64,000 nt of DNA from assembly GCF_964204645.1 (NCBI RefSeq), contig NC_134027.1:13998485-14062484 (forward strand). The letters are read 5' to 3'. The position numbers and the translations under genes are program-made. Below, one piece after another: positions 45,301-50,993 of this stretch. Origin of the DNA: Tubulanus polymorphus (lineage: Eukaryota > Nemertea > Palaeonemertea > Tubulaniformes > Tubulanidae). Position 1 is the stretch's first letter; every line of letters starts with the position of its first letter. The notes under the pieces were generated by a model that was given only the letters and a program-made list of their open reading frames with translations, was not told the origin of the DNA and ran no database searches.

Positions 45301-46194
45301 GGCCCCTGGGGAGATTCAAATAAATACGAAAGATCAAGGTAATTTCCCTCCTAAAGTTCAAAAACGTGTTTAAAGTGCTGATTTTGGAGAACAACAATGG
45401 CTGCCAGTCGGCCATCTTGATTCTGACAGGGCCAGTTTTTGGGCTGAAGATGTGTCTAAGATGTGTGTATCCCAAATATCAAGACATTACATTGAAGCGT
45501 CTTCAAAACTTCCCAATATAACTGGATTCCGTCTATGGACGGACGGATGAACGCTACGACAAACGTCCGGACGACGGACGAAAAGTGAACGCAATAGCCC
45601 GCTGGGACTTAAGTCCCAAGTGGGCTAAAAACGATTTAACAAAATCATAAAACAAAGAAAACGACAACCGATATAGCCAATATACGAAAGGAACCTAGAT
45701 TTTATTACTGCATTAAATGTGTGTAAATATCAGAGCCCAAGAAAGGTTCTAACAAAAGTTATCGTTTCCCCAAGCAAGTTATCAATCTGTGTGATAGCAA
45801 TATGGGCAAGAAAACGATCATTAAAAACTTGAAGCGAGAGATCTTTATTGTCAATATCCCGAATATCTCGAATTTGTAGATATCCCGTATTTGTAGATAT
45901 CCCGTATTGAAGTGTCTTCAAAATAGCCCAAAATAGCTGGAATACAGACAAAAGACTGACAAAAAGTGAATGCACTAGCCTACTGGGACTTGAGTCCCAA
46001 GTGGGAATAAGTGGGCAAAAAACTTACGGACATTTTTTTTCACTCATCATTATTACAGATTTTAAACTAGGAATTCTTTTACTTTGAAGAGCGCCGGGTA
46101 GTGATGTAGATAATTCTGGACTCAATTCTTCTAACATTTTGTAGTAATCTGTGCCTTTAAAATTAACTGCTGATAAAACTGCTTTACATCCTAC
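16654..46194 (-). CDS. ACSF2: ACSF2-like medium-chain acyl-CoA synthetase gene, 11 exons, 5' end missing
   Basis: Adenylate-forming enzyme that would activate fatty acids to acyl-CoA, in mitochondria by analogy with vertebrate ACSF2. In order (minus strand) the exons give the P-loop (QYTS joined to [15 protein letters not shown]), [28 protein letters not shown], the adenylation core [16 protein letters not shown] and the catalytic-lysine motif TVTGKIQKY before the stop. About 445 residues are covered; human ACSF2 has 615, so roughly 170 N-terminal residues are absent. Splice sites are GT-AG and phases agree, except for one extra base in the exon at 28177-28323. Either the gene is broken or the base is an error. 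Introns are full of mobile elements. No 5' exons were found between 46.2 and 64 kb. Confidence 0.9.
16866..16976 (-). CDS. ACSF2: ACSF2-like, penultimate exon
   Basis: 37 residues: [19 protein letters not shown] ... IKDFCKGK, the C-terminal lid domain of acyl-CoA synthetases. Acceptor ATATACAG, donor GTATTT. Both ends in phase 0. Overlapping longer frames here are just readthrough into the introns. Confidence 0.9.
17040..18250. repeat. Intron repeat with duplicated 290-bp segment
   Basis: A segment with GTGGCGCTCCTGGAGAACCA near 17715 is repeated as GTGCCGCTCCAGGAGAACCA near 18121. The similarity runs roughly 17550-17830 and 17950-18240. The left edge at 17447 (GCTGCAAAGCAGCTATAACA) matches a motif at 44274, where a truncated copy of the same repeat sits. 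Non-coding. Confidence 0.7.
18251..18719. other. Unassigned intron DNA with (AT)n
   Basis: An (AT)n run lies at about 18567-18590. The rest shows no gene or element ends I can support. Confidence 0.5.
18720..19426. repeat. CA/CG-rich complex microsatellite, about 700 bp
   Basis: Irregular mixture of ACACAC, GCACACG and GAACAC blocks; towards the right end GAACACGAACAC becomes common. Mostly alternating purine-pyrimidine, with GAAC breaks. Several frames are open on both strands ([10 protein letters not shown]-type and [10 protein letters not shown]-type), an effect of composition and not evidence of genes. Confidence 0.95.
19631..19686 (+). repeat. 56-bp inverted repeat, left arm
   Basis: Begins TTTGAAATGGTCGGATGGAA. 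Exactly matches the reverse complement of 20592-20647, 905 bp away. Confidence 0.9.
19725..21010. repeat. Dispersed repeat family D, copy 1, with insertion
   Basis: Matches 32395-33110 in the same orientation (landmarks GCCTTATAAAA, GTATGATTATATCAGAAGCG, CACGATTTGGAAGTCTGATA, AGAAGAGCTCTTTCCTCAAC, CATTTTTTCGCAGGC). About 550 bp (20098-20647) is present only here. It ends in a (TAA)n run at 20960-21005. Confidence 0.8.
20592..20647 (-). repeat. 56-bp inverted repeat, right arm
   Basis: Perfect inverted copy of 19631-19686. It ends at the junction where family D sequence resumes, so it forms the right edge of the copy-specific insertion. Confidence 0.9.
21022..22490 (+). repeat. Family A copy with secondary insertion
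   Basis: A hairpin (AGGGTTTCT ... AGAAACCCT) after ACAAG precedes it at 21027-21060. Core units follow, then a second repeat starting ACAAGAGGACCATAAGGTCC interrupts at 21520-22095, after which family A resumes at TTTTGGCCACTAAAAAGGTC and ends with the hairpin CCGCTGGGACGGAAGTCCCA. A (TG)n tract lies at about 21888-21911 inside the insertion. Confidence 0.8.
22491..23089. other. Mixed repeat fragments
   Basis: 22492-22560 is the reverse complement of the sequence at about 48120-48190 (GGTGAACGG, GATAAGATAAAAGCCCACTA). A lone piggyBac-like end, TTAACCCTTTAACCGGCAAG, lies near 22840 with no partner seen. An ACAAGAGCCCCAAGGGGCAC repeat start at 22909 matches 58121. No gene. Confidence 0.55.
23090..23324 (+). 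repeat. Family A, left part of interrupted copy
   Basis: Core units ending AAACTCACCTCAAT. The copy resumes after the TIR element at 25478 with CCTCAATCATAAAACATG, so the two parts were once joined. Confidence 0.9.
23480..23840 (+). repeat. Dispersed repeat family E inside the TIR element
   Basis: Matches the reverse complement of about 50365-50855 (landmarks AACTGGTTAAACTCAACACC, GTGCCCCCTAGTTTGTC, TCTGGATTGTATATAT). It ends in CTGAAGATGACTATTAGGAC followed by GACGAAACGTTGAATAAA, a CTGANGA-stem-GAAA arrangement that resembles a hammerhead ribozyme core. Two bases of the stem are mismatched here. Confidence 0.75.
23942..24556 (+). CDS. Putative three-exon transposon gene, acidic N-terminus
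   Basis: Exon 1 (23942-24080) starts [20 protein letters not shown], acidic and Ser-rich. Exon 2 is 24172-24232 and exon 3 is 24379-24556, ending [14 protein letters not shown]. Donors GTGAGT and GTATTT, acceptors CATATAG and TTCGCAG. The phases (1, 2) fit at both joins to give 125 residues without a stop, which is unlikely by chance. No family recognised. Exon 3 overlaps the antisense Cys-rich frame, so one of the two readings may be fortuitous. Confidence 0.5.
24443..24773 (-). pseudogene. Cys-rich exon resembling RAG1-N/ZAD-type zinc domain
   Basis: ATG at 24773 gives [18 protein letters not shown], then [18 protein letters not shown] and a stop at 24630. A second frame, shifted by one base, continues [16 protein letters not shown] and [12 protein letters not shown] down to 24443. 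C-R-L-C-G near the start, a hydrophobic-D/E-rich middle and a later C with KL is the layout of N-terminal zinc domains of RAG1-like transposon proteins and of insect ZADs. The match is by eye only, and a frameshift breaks it. Confidence 0.4.
25478..26060 (+). repeat. Family A, right part of interrupted copy
   Basis: Continues from CCTCAATCATAAAACATG through GGACGGCCATCTTGAGTCCG and GTGTCTAGGGTAGATACCCG to about 26060. The terminal hairpin is missing; unrelated sequence follows CTTGAAGCGTTTT. Confidence 0.85.
26061..27068. other. Unassigned intron DNA with a short dispersed repeat
   Basis: 26370-26450 (AAGTAAAACAGTAGACGATA, GGTTCACGTGAACACCTG) is repeated at 59640-59705. Three minus-strand frames of 68-99 codons show no recognisable features. 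No gene called. Confidence 0.45.
27069..27210 (-). CDS. ACSF2: ACSF2-like exon, adenylation core
   Basis: 47 residues plus one split codon: [20 protein letters not shown] then [20 protein letters not shown]. This is the conserved GR-x-KD and GGENIYP region that ends the large domain and begins the hinge. Acceptor ATATTCAG, donor GTAAAA. Confidence 0.92.
27241..28176. other. Intron with short hairpin repeats
   Basis: CTAGAATGTGGCTACGCCAC at 27243 is a GTGGC-TAC-GCCAC hairpin start like those of other tandem-core repeats. GTCGACTTTCGTCGAC occurs at 27513 and again at 27556, each after CAGTGCCC or CAGTGCCCT. A 103-codon plus frame over them (27488-27799) is not convincing as a gene. Confidence 0.5.
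28177..28323 (-). CDS. ACSF2: ACSF2-like exon with one-base frameshift
   Basis: Begins [20 protein letters not shown] and, in a second frame, continues [20 protein letters not shown]. Both parts are conserved ACSF2 sequence. The run CACAAAGGGGAAC near 28257-28263 has one base too many. Exon length is 147, whereas the neighbouring exon phases need 146. Without the extra base the conserved C-x-R-G would follow. Confidence 0.88.
28330..30629. other. Long intron, nothing recognised
   Basis: Several frames of 60-77 codons without features. CTATGTGGTCAGGTTAGCAA at 28658 resembles CATGTGGTCCGGTTAGCAAT at 17064, so a short repeat is shared with the intron near the 3' end. I see no gene, RNA or element end. 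Confidence 0.4.
30630..30737 (-). CDS. ACSF2: ACSF2-like exon with YGQTETSP motif
   Basis: 36 residues: [20 protein letters not shown] then [11 protein letters not shown]. This is the A5 motif that contacts the adenine and substrate. Acceptor TTTTTCAG, donor GTGACA. Both ends in phase 0. Confidence 0.92.
30839..31990 (-). pseudogene. Penelope-like retroelement, RT plus GIY-YIG, 5' truncated
   Basis: Minus strand, in order: GLCCLSFDA and [10 protein letters not shown] (RT motif A), [20 protein letters not shown] (motif B), [14 protein letters not shown] (catalytic motif C near 31605), a long linker, then [20 protein letters not shown] with [10 protein letters not shown], the GIY-YIG endonuclease, and a C-terminal stretch [20 protein letters not shown] followed by GIY-YIG defines Penelope-like elements. 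Stops and shifts occur after motif A and in the linker. The 5' part is cut off near 31990. Confidence 0.85.
31991..32394 (+). pseudogene. CR1-like RT C-terminal fragment
   Basis: Plus-strand reading near 32200-32280 gives [18 protein letters not shown], which matches the RAFS-x-AAPxLWNSLP block near the C terminus of CR1/L2-type polyproteins. Short and truncated on both sides. Confidence 0.55.
32395..33110. repeat. Dispersed repeat family D, copy 2
   Basis: Uninterrupted counterpart of 19725-20960, with the same order of landmarks. It shows that 20098-20647 in the other copy is an insertion (or was lost here). Non-coding. Confidence 0.8.
33174..33264. mobile_element. 91-bp foldback inserted in a (TTA)n tract
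   Basis: GGCCATCCCAAAATAATTGT at the left is nearly the reverse complement of ATTACTTTGGGATGGCC at the right, and pairing extends to about 27 bp per arm with a 35-40-nt loop. TTA repeats lie on both sides (ATTATTATCATTA before, (TTA)n after), as expected if a tiny MITE landed in the microsatellite. Confidence 0.7.
33265..33306. repeat. (TTA)n microsatellite
   Basis: Uninterrupted TTATTATTA run. It produces poly-I and poly-Y frames on the two strands. Confidence 0.95.
33458..35706 (+). mobile_element. piggyBac transposon, 2249 bp, TTAA on both sides
   Basis: TTAA at 33454-33457 and 35707-35710. Ends CCCTTTGAACCTGA and its inverse TCAGGGTTCAAAGGG. A palindrome AGGCCGGTGTACCGGCCT lies just inside the left end. 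Carries one transposase-derived reading frame. The whole element sits in the ACSF2 intron between the exons at 30630 and 36101, opposite in strand to the gene. Confidence 0.92.
33674..35541 (+). pseudogene. piggyBac transposase, broken
   Basis: The N-terminal reading starts [20 protein letters not shown] at 33674 and meets TAG near 33813; a different frame then runs open for over 500 codons to 35349. The DDE domain shows LSLDEGMIP (first Asp) and [15 protein letters not shown] (second Asp). The third Asp, in [12 protein letters not shown], lies after an in-frame stop. Between about 35268 and 35370 the expected sequence ([15 protein letters not shown]) is in another frame, implying two opposite indels. 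The usual Cys-rich C terminus is absent. Not functional as it stands. Confidence 0.9.
35711..36100. other. Intron segment, nothing recognised
   Basis: AT-rich DNA between the piggyBac element and the next ACSF2 exon. No feature supported. Confidence 0.4.
36101..36177 (-). CDS. ACSF2: ACSF2-like exon
   Basis: 25 residues plus two bases of a split codon: [20 protein letters not shown] then MPDFM. Matches the GVIAGSPAPPELI region after YGTPTMF. Acceptor ATCTGCAG, donor GTAAAT. Confidence 0.9.
36200..36860. other. Unassigned intron DNA
   Basis: A 134-codon plus frame (36460-36864) has no recognisable domain and ends in the family F tail, so I do not call it a gene. TTAACCCTTTTGCTACTTGG at about 36512 resembles a piggyBac-like end but no partner was seen. 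Confidence 0.4.
36858..36985 (+). repeat. Repeat family F tail with hammerhead-like core
   Basis: CACCTGACGATGATCTCTAG then GGTGAGATCGAAACG: CTGANGA, a 6-bp stem (GATCTC/GAGATC), then GAAA. It is followed by AATAAATAAATTCTTG and TCTGTAAATAGTGGG. The same tail occurs at 48028-48150 and, in part, reversed at 22492-22560. Confidence 0.7.
37040..37635 (+). pseudogene. CR1/L2-like retrotransposon 3' end, 5' truncated
   Basis: [52 protein letters not shown], then after a stop and shift [19 protein letters not shown]. This is the order of the RT C-terminal part in CR1/L2-type elements. The 3' end holds a 10-bp hairpin (AAACCGCTCT / AGAGCGGTTT at 37573-37604) and a (TTA)n tail, a usual 3' tail for this group. 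It is a truncated insertion. Confidence 0.85.
37733..39555 (+). repeat. Tandem-core repeat family B, near-complete copy
   Basis: Starts CTAGAATGAGGCAAAGCCTC (hairpin TGAGGC-AAA-GCCTCA). Ends in a hairpin GCCCCCTCTCAACTTAAG with GTTGAGCCGGGGGC, directly followed by ATAATAAA. No coding. Architecture is hairpin, body, tandem core, terminal hairpin, like family A but with different sequence. Confidence 0.75.
38725..39490 (+). repeat. Tandem core of family B, about 144-bp units
   Basis: CGGTCAACAATT recurs near 38729, 38873, 39007, 39151, 39296 and 39443 (spacings 134-147). Each unit carries GCGGCCTCTAGGCTGTTAAC and CCCAAGTGATATCCTACTTG. Units differ by a few bases. Confidence 0.92.
39556..40020. 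other. Unassigned intron DNA
   Basis: Near 39955 there is GAAAACCTGTTATCATTGCT, the shared edge motif seen next to the RT fragments at 1945 and 10140. No gene. Confidence 0.45.
40021..40652 (+). repeat. Family A copy
   Basis: CTAGGGGTCCAGGGACACCA start, one or two core units, then the GTGTCTAGGGTAGATACATG body and a partly decayed end hairpin (CCTGCTAGTCCCAAGTGGGC). Confidence 0.85.
40697..41758. mobile_element. piggyBac-like MITE, 1062 bp
   Basis: TTAA at 40693-40696 and 41759-41762. Ends CCCTTAACCTGCCG and inverse CGGCAAGTTAAGGG (14 bp, one mismatch). No open frame. The interior includes a GAGCGCCGAAGATGTGAAGC module also present in the element at 50994. Confidence 0.8.
41839..41930 (-). 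CDS. ACSF2: ACSF2-like exon with YGTPTMF
   Basis: 30 residues between split codons: [20 protein letters not shown] then [10 protein letters not shown]. Acceptor TTTTGTAG, donor GTAGGC. Confidence 0.92.
42010..42158 (-). CDS. ACSF2: ACSF2-like exon with PLYHCFG
   Basis: [20 protein letters not shown] then [20 protein letters not shown]. Acceptor TTCCATAG is chosen over CATTCTAG eight bases further in, because only the former keeps phase with the previous exon. Donor GTAATC. Confidence 0.9.
42247..42342 (-). CDS. ACSF2: ACSF2-like exon, P-loop
   Basis: 32 residues: [20 protein letters not shown] then [12 protein letters not shown]. This is the phosphate-binding A3 motif. Acceptor TTTTGCAG, donor GTAAGT. 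Phase 0 at both ends. Confidence 0.93.
42523..42640 (-). CDS. ACSF2: ACSF2-like exon before P-loop
   Basis: 39 residues: [20 protein letters not shown] then [10 protein letters not shown], leading directly into the P-loop exon. Matches the HDPINIQFTSGTTG region of ACSF2. Acceptor ATTACAG, donor GTAACT. Confidence 0.92.
42660..44270. other. Intron with a diverged family A copy, otherwise unassigned
   Basis: 43183-43430 is an old family A copy (ACTAGGGTTCAAGGGACACC, then CAATGCCTCCTAATGAACAA). The rest has frames of 60-79 codons with no features. No gene called. Confidence 0.5.
44272..44560. repeat. Repeat fragments near GCTGCAAAGCAGTGATAACA
   Basis: The left part matches 17447-17560 (TGAAATCAGTTCATTACATA). 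44504-44560 carries a short piece of the family A 3' part (AAGTCTTCAAAACTTCCC). Confidence 0.65.
44755..45628 (+). repeat. Family A copy, well preserved
   Basis: Two core units, the body with GGACGGCCATCTTGAGTCCA, and an intact end hairpin AGCCCGCTGGGACTTAAGTC followed by CCAAGTGGGCTAAAAA. The inner 16 bp is a perfect palindrome centred on CTTAAG. Confidence 0.9.
45629..46027. other. Intron, second family A 3' end
   Basis: 45925-46020 repeats the family A end (CTACTGGGACTTGAGTCCCA). The remainder shows nothing. Confidence 0.55.
46028..46194 (-). CDS. ACSF2: ACSF2-like, most upstream exon found
   Basis: 55 residues: [20 protein letters not shown] then [17 protein letters not shown] across the join. 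Matches the VGCKALVFPKQFKTQQYY-like region of ACSF2. Acceptor TTAATTATAG, donor GTAAGT. Upstream exons, about 170 residues, should lie beyond, but none was recognised in the rest of the window. Confidence 0.9.
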
Positions 46195-46199
46195 CTATA

Positions 46200-46907
46200 A
46201 TTAAATATACGGTAACATTTCAGACTCGAAGTCCAATGATCTTGATAACTCGAGCATATTGTCAGAAATTTCATTGAGTTCAAGACTGACAAAGAAATCA
46301 TTTAACAAATAAAGGTTGTTTATCATCAAGCAAAGACAAATTAATTTGTCAATTTGTAATTTGTTGTTAATTCAGCACGAAGTTGAATTTGAATGGAGAA
46401 TCAATTGCCTGAATAATTTTGGCTCCAAATTTAACTAGTATGCCTTTCATTTCATAATGCTGAATTTTCATTTGCCTGATTTATTTGCTGAGATACCGTG
46501 AATCTGTATTGGATTGAATTCAAATGATGGGACAAAACTTACTTTTTGCAAGTAATTAAAATGAAAATTGAGATGGAAATATCGAGAAATTTCTATTAAA
46601 AGTCAACTTTTTTTCAACATGATGTTTTTGGCAAATTTTAAGAGGAGGATCCTCTGCTGCAAGTTATATAAAAAGGCCCAACATTTGCTTCTTTGAATCA
46701 AGAAATTTGTGTGAAAATCTGTCAATTGACACGATCTCCATGAAGCGCTATACATGTAGTGACCACACACACTGCATGATGTTTCATCATACCTGGTAGT
46801 GGGTTTCCCCAATGACTCAAGTAGACCAGTATTGAAAAGAAATCAATACAATTTATACACTGTGCATTGAACATCTTCAAGCTGTTACCAAAATTTCCAT
46901 CATTACA
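46200..46907. other. Unassigned DNA upstream of the last ACSF2 exon found
   Basis: AT-rich, with no exon of the missing ACSF2 N terminus visible on the minus strand. No element ends seen. Confidence 0.4.
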
Positions 46908-47534
46908 AAATGAGGGGTCCAGGGACACCGTACTCACTTGGAAGGTGGTTTCAAATGCTCAACAATCCAGGTAACATTTCCTTAACAGGGCTAGTTTTTG
47001 GGCTGATGATGTGTCTAGATACGTGTAGATACGTGTGCACCCCAAATATAAAAAGATTACATTGAAGCATCTATAAAACAGAGTTGCCACTTATGTGAGG
47101 CTAAAATCTGGAAAATAAGTCCGGCGGTCTGGGCCCCCCCCCAGAAAATTTTTTGAAATTAGAACGCCAAGAGATGCGTTCTGGCGCAATACGCGTTATA
47201 AGCCTCACTTTCATTACCGGAAGTATGTATCAATTTTCACGTCTGTCAATTACAGTCAAATGAAAATCTGATTCGAATCCCGATTTGATTTTATTTTTTT
47301 TGCGACGTTTTCTTTTGTGGTTATTTGACTTCTCCCGAAAATCCGGAAATGAAATTGGATTTTTTTTAAATCCGGAATTCTGGAGAAATCCGGAGAAGTG
47401 GCAACTCTGTTAAAACTTCCCAAAATAACTGGATTCCGACTACGGATGAACGGACGAATGAAGAACGAACAGACAAAAGGACGGACGAAAAGGGATTGCA
47501 GCCCGCTGGGACTTAAGTCCCAAGTGGACTAAAA
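46908..47534 (+). repeat. Family A copy interrupted by a MITE
   Basis: Starts GAGGGGTCCAGGGACACCGT and ends CCGCTGGGACTTAAGTCCCA. The interruption at 47079-47409 splits the sequence CTTCAAAACTTCCCAAAATA. Confidence 0.85.
47079..47409. mobile_element. 331-bp MITE with CAGAG ends
   Basis: CAGAGTTGCCACTT at the left and AAGTGGCAACTCTG at the right, a perfect 14-bp TIR. Flanks ATAAAA and TTAAAA match at 5 of 6 bases. The interior has CCCAGAAAATTTTTTGAAAT, shared with other elements here. hAT-like by end sequence; the superfamily is inference. Confidence 0.8.
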
Positions 47535-47769
47535 ACAATCATAAATCTACAGATTTGCAACATTTTTAAAATTCAATTTTCAAGACTAAAGGGCTGAATT
47601 CAAGGCCTGCTACAAACCAGGAGTTATTGACGAGGTCACTAGTGGCACTAGGCCTAACTATATCATTTGTAACTTGAAAGTGTCATCCAATGACCGGTTT
47701 TTAATAGTTTCATGGCATACTGGGTATGATATTTTTCACTGTATAAGCCATAGGCCTATCCAATGATAT

Positions 47770-48560
47770 AACAAGAGGCCCACGAGCCTTATACCTTCAT
47801 GATGCAGTAGAAGTAGCATGATACAGTATTCAAAAAAGAAAAGATTTTAAAGAAAGATTTACATTGTAAGTTTTAAACTAGAATCATGCCTTGCGGCCTT
47901 AAGTACTCTCCCCAACTTAGTAAGAATTAAGTTGAACAAAGATTAACCTGTCATAACTTTCACATCAAGTTTCATGGATATCCATCAGATATTCAAGGCT
48001 GTATCGAGCTTAACAAGCAGGTCACAGGTGTGACGATGATCTCTAGGGTGAGATCGAAATGTTGTGTTTTTACATTTTAGATTGTTTCAAAAAATAAATT
48101 CTCGATTTTAGATTTCTTTTAATCTGTAAATAGTGGGTTTTTTATCTTATCATTTGTTCACCACGTTTGAGTCTGGTTATCGTACTACCTGTATTGTGCT
48201 AACTAGAGAATTCATGATGGCTGCCTGGTGGCAATATATGATGGCCGATGACCTCAATTTTCAAATGGAGAGCGCATCTTACCCGCCAAAACACAGACAC
48301 TAAATTTAATAAAAATAAATCAAGAATTATAGGCTGTAGTGTGCAAACTAGAAATTCAAAATGGTTGCTCTTGCGGCCATATTTGATGGCACATAACCTC
48401 CATTTTCAATAGGGTTGGAAATCTCACATGCATAAATCCCACCAGGGAGACATAAGGAAAGATGTTTCGTTTACAATGTGATCGTAAATTGTCAAATTTT
48501 CATGTAGGCCTTGAAAATTTTAAAATTTCCCTCGAAAACTTGAGAATTATGTAAAAAGTG
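47770..48560 (+). repeat. ACAAGAGGCCC repeat family C plus family F tail
   Basis: Begins ACAAGAGGCCCACGAGCCTT (hairpin-like). Includes a family F tail at 48028-48150 and two units with CAAAATGG and GCGGCCATATTTGATGGC about 130 bp apart. Related to 53480-54200. Confidence 0.65.
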
Positions 48561-48894
48561 CTGATTTTGGCAAACAACAATGGCTGACAGTCATCCATCT
48601 TAATTATGACCGGGCCAGTCTTTGGGGTAACCGCTAAACACCGAATGATATCTGTAATTCCGCCGAAACTCTGAATTTTTCGGACTACAAACGGATCCGT
48701 TACAACCAGAGACCCTCACTTGCCACATGATTCATTCAATTAAAATGTTCTACATTAGGCTCGGAATCCGACCTTTGATTCCAGTAGAGAATTTTATCAT
48801 ACATGAACAATAAAAGTTATCGGTTTTTTAGTCTCGTCTCTCCTCATATAGCAAAAATATTCAACGATAAATATTTGAATAAACTTTATTATAA
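48561..48894. other. Family A-like fragment and unassigned DNA
   Basis: 48540-48620 resembles the family A body (AAAGTGCTGATTTTGGCAAA). The rest shows nothing. Confidence 0.45.
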
Positions 48895-49317
48895 ACTAGG
48901 GGTCCAGGGACACCATGCCCACTTGGTCATAGGACGGCCATCTTGAGTCCGATTGACCCAATTTTTCTTATGGTGATGGGCCCTTGGGGGATTCAAATAT
49001 ATATAAAAGATCAAGGTAATTGATTTAAGCGTCTTCAAAATTTCCCTCAAAAAGTTCAAAAAGTGTAAAAAGTGCTGACTTTGACGAACAACAATGGTGC
49101 CAGTGGGCCATCTTGATTCTGACAGGGCCAGTTTTTGGGATGAAGTTGTGTCTAGGGTAGATACATGTATAAACCAAATATCAAGACATTACCTTGAAGC
49201 ATCTTCAAAACTTCCCAAATAACTGGATTCCGTCTACAGACGGACGGACGAACAGACGGACGACAGACGAAAAGTGAACGCAATAGCCCGCTGGGACTAA
49301 AGTCCCAAGTGGGCTAA
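48895..49317 (+). repeat. Family A, short copy lacking the tandem core
   Basis: CTAGGGGTCCAGGGACACCA is joined directly to TCATAGGACGGCCATCTTGA, so core and neighbouring parts are deleted. The 3' hairpin is intact (CCGCTGGGACTAAAGTCCCA). Compare the similarly deleted copies in the satellite. Confidence 0.88.
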
Positions 49318-49601
49318 AAAGTGTCAACTAAACTAAGTTATTGTATATGAAAATAAGTTTAATCTCGTGCATTTACACTGATCGACGCTGAAGCTCAAAA
49401 AAATGTCAAAAGTAGCACGAAAATAGTCTAAAAGTCGTAAAAAGTCAGCAGTGGATACTTTACCATATACGGCTGAGTATTTATTTCCGCTACTTTACCG
49501 TACATCGTCGCTGATTGGCTGATTTACGCCGCACATGCCCACAGAGGTGCGAGACTCAGAAAATTTAAGGAAAGTGAGGAGAACAGAGTTAGAGAAAATA
49601 G
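49318..49601. other. Unassigned AT-rich DNA
   Basis: No gene or repeat end recognised. Confidence 0.4.
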
Positions 49602-49672
49602 AGCGGATAGAGCGAGACTCAAACCAGTAAATTACTAGTGCAGCGTCATGCCACTAGACCACCGAGTCCGCT
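49602..49672 (-). tRNA. tRNA-like sequence (tRNA pseudogene or SINE head)
   Basis: 71 nt. Acceptor-like AGCGGAC and ATCCGCT pair at 6 of 7 positions. A box TGGTCTAGTGG, as in tRNA-Glu or -Asp, and B box GGTTTGAGTCT are in the right order and spacing. The T stem does not pair and three bases too many lie before the acceptor, so this is not a working tRNA; no anticodon is assigned. Confidence 0.55.
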
Positions 49673-49679
49673 GTAGACT

Positions 49680-50060
49680 AATCGAATGTTTTAACTATCT
49701 ATAGTACCTCACCTTACCCAAATTCTATCCCTTGAGGTAAAACGAAACCCTCTGGACCCTCTTCTCACCCTCTCGACACTAACCTATCGAAACCCTAACC
49801 CTAAACCCAATATAATAATTTTATTGTTACTTTATTTAATACTACATGTATAGAAAAAATGTACGGTAAAATAGCGGAAGTAAATACTTTACCGTATAGG
49901 CCTACAGTTAAATATCCACTTCGTAAAAAGTCAATCCGCGAAGTGAGGAAAACTTAAATGTTGTGATATGAGTGTAACATTTATTTTTGACAAAAATGTT
50001 TAAACGCTGGTGAATAATCTTGGGTCCGTATCGCAGTCCAGAAAAATTCGGCATTTTGGC
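49680..50060. other. Unassigned DNA with a short CCCTAA run
   Basis: AAACCCTAACCCTAAACCC at about 49790 is telomere-like but too short to mean anything. No gene. Confidence 0.4.
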
Positions 50061-50061
50061 G

Positions 50062-50216
50062 GTTACCCCAGTTTTTGGTGTAAAGAAGTGTCTAGGGTAG
50101 ATACATGTGTAAACCAAATATCAAGACATCACATTGAAAACTTCCCAAAATAACTGGATTCCATCTATGGACAAACGGATGACGGATGATAAGTGAATGC
50201 TGGGTCCAAGTGCGCT
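50062..50216 (+). repeat. Family A 3' fragment
   Basis: GTGTCTAGGGTAGATACATG through AAAATAACTGGATTCCATCT. The end hairpin is decayed. Confidence 0.75.
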
Positions 50217-50364
50217 AAAAATCTAATCTTAACTACAAACACCCCCCCCCCCCAGTTTTTCTCGACAGATTTGCATCCATCTCAGAGACCTCAAAAATGG
50301 ATACAAAAGGCTGGAAATCTGCCAAAGGCTGGAAGATCACGATTGGTAGAACACTATATACGTG

Positions 50365-50855
50365 TTGACGCAATGAGGAGAGAATCCCACAATGATAATA
50401 AAAAGTCCGAAAATGAAACTTCGAGATAGTAGTTTATTTCAACGTTTCGACTATATCCTAATAGTCATCTTCAGGAATAATGAGATGCTACAGAAATTAT
50501 GAGATATATATACAATCCAGAGACAAAGAGACTAATTCAAGTAATCAGAGATGATACAAACTAAAGGAAAATTAACGTAGAAACAGTTACACGCTAAAAT
50601 AGATTAAAGGGAAGCAAACCAAAGGGTAATTATAAACAACAATAGTGAGTATAAATATAAATGAAACTAAAGTCAGTAGTAAAAAGAAAGACAAACTAGG
50701 GGGCACTTAAATTAAAACAAAGGTGAATACAAGTTGTCAGAGACGAAATTGATGAGAGAACAAATAACAAATAATCAAAGGGGAAATCAAGTGTTGAGTT
50801 TAACCAGTTTACAGAGGAATTTTGATATAAGTTTATTATGGGGTGAAATTTGAAA
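50365..50855 (-). repeat. Dispersed repeat family E, second copy
   Basis: Reverse complement of 23480-23840. On minus it ends CCTGAAGATGACTATTAGGA then TATAGTCGAAACGTTG: CTGANGA, a stem GACTAT/ATAGTC that pairs fully, then GAAA. This copy lies outside the 23.3-kb TIR element, so family E is independent of it. Confidence 0.8.
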
Positions 50856-50993
50856 ATGGGCTGGAAGATTTTTATGCCTGATTATATATTACGAAGAATT
50901 TTGAATAAACATAATAGAACTCCTAACCTGGTCTGCAAACAGATTTATTGAATTTAAATTTTCCCTTACCTCACAAATTAGCCTAGTTGATGC

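Noticed and set aside
49790-49808. Telomere-like CCCTAA run.
   Set aside because: Only about three imperfect units; too short to be an interstitial telomere.
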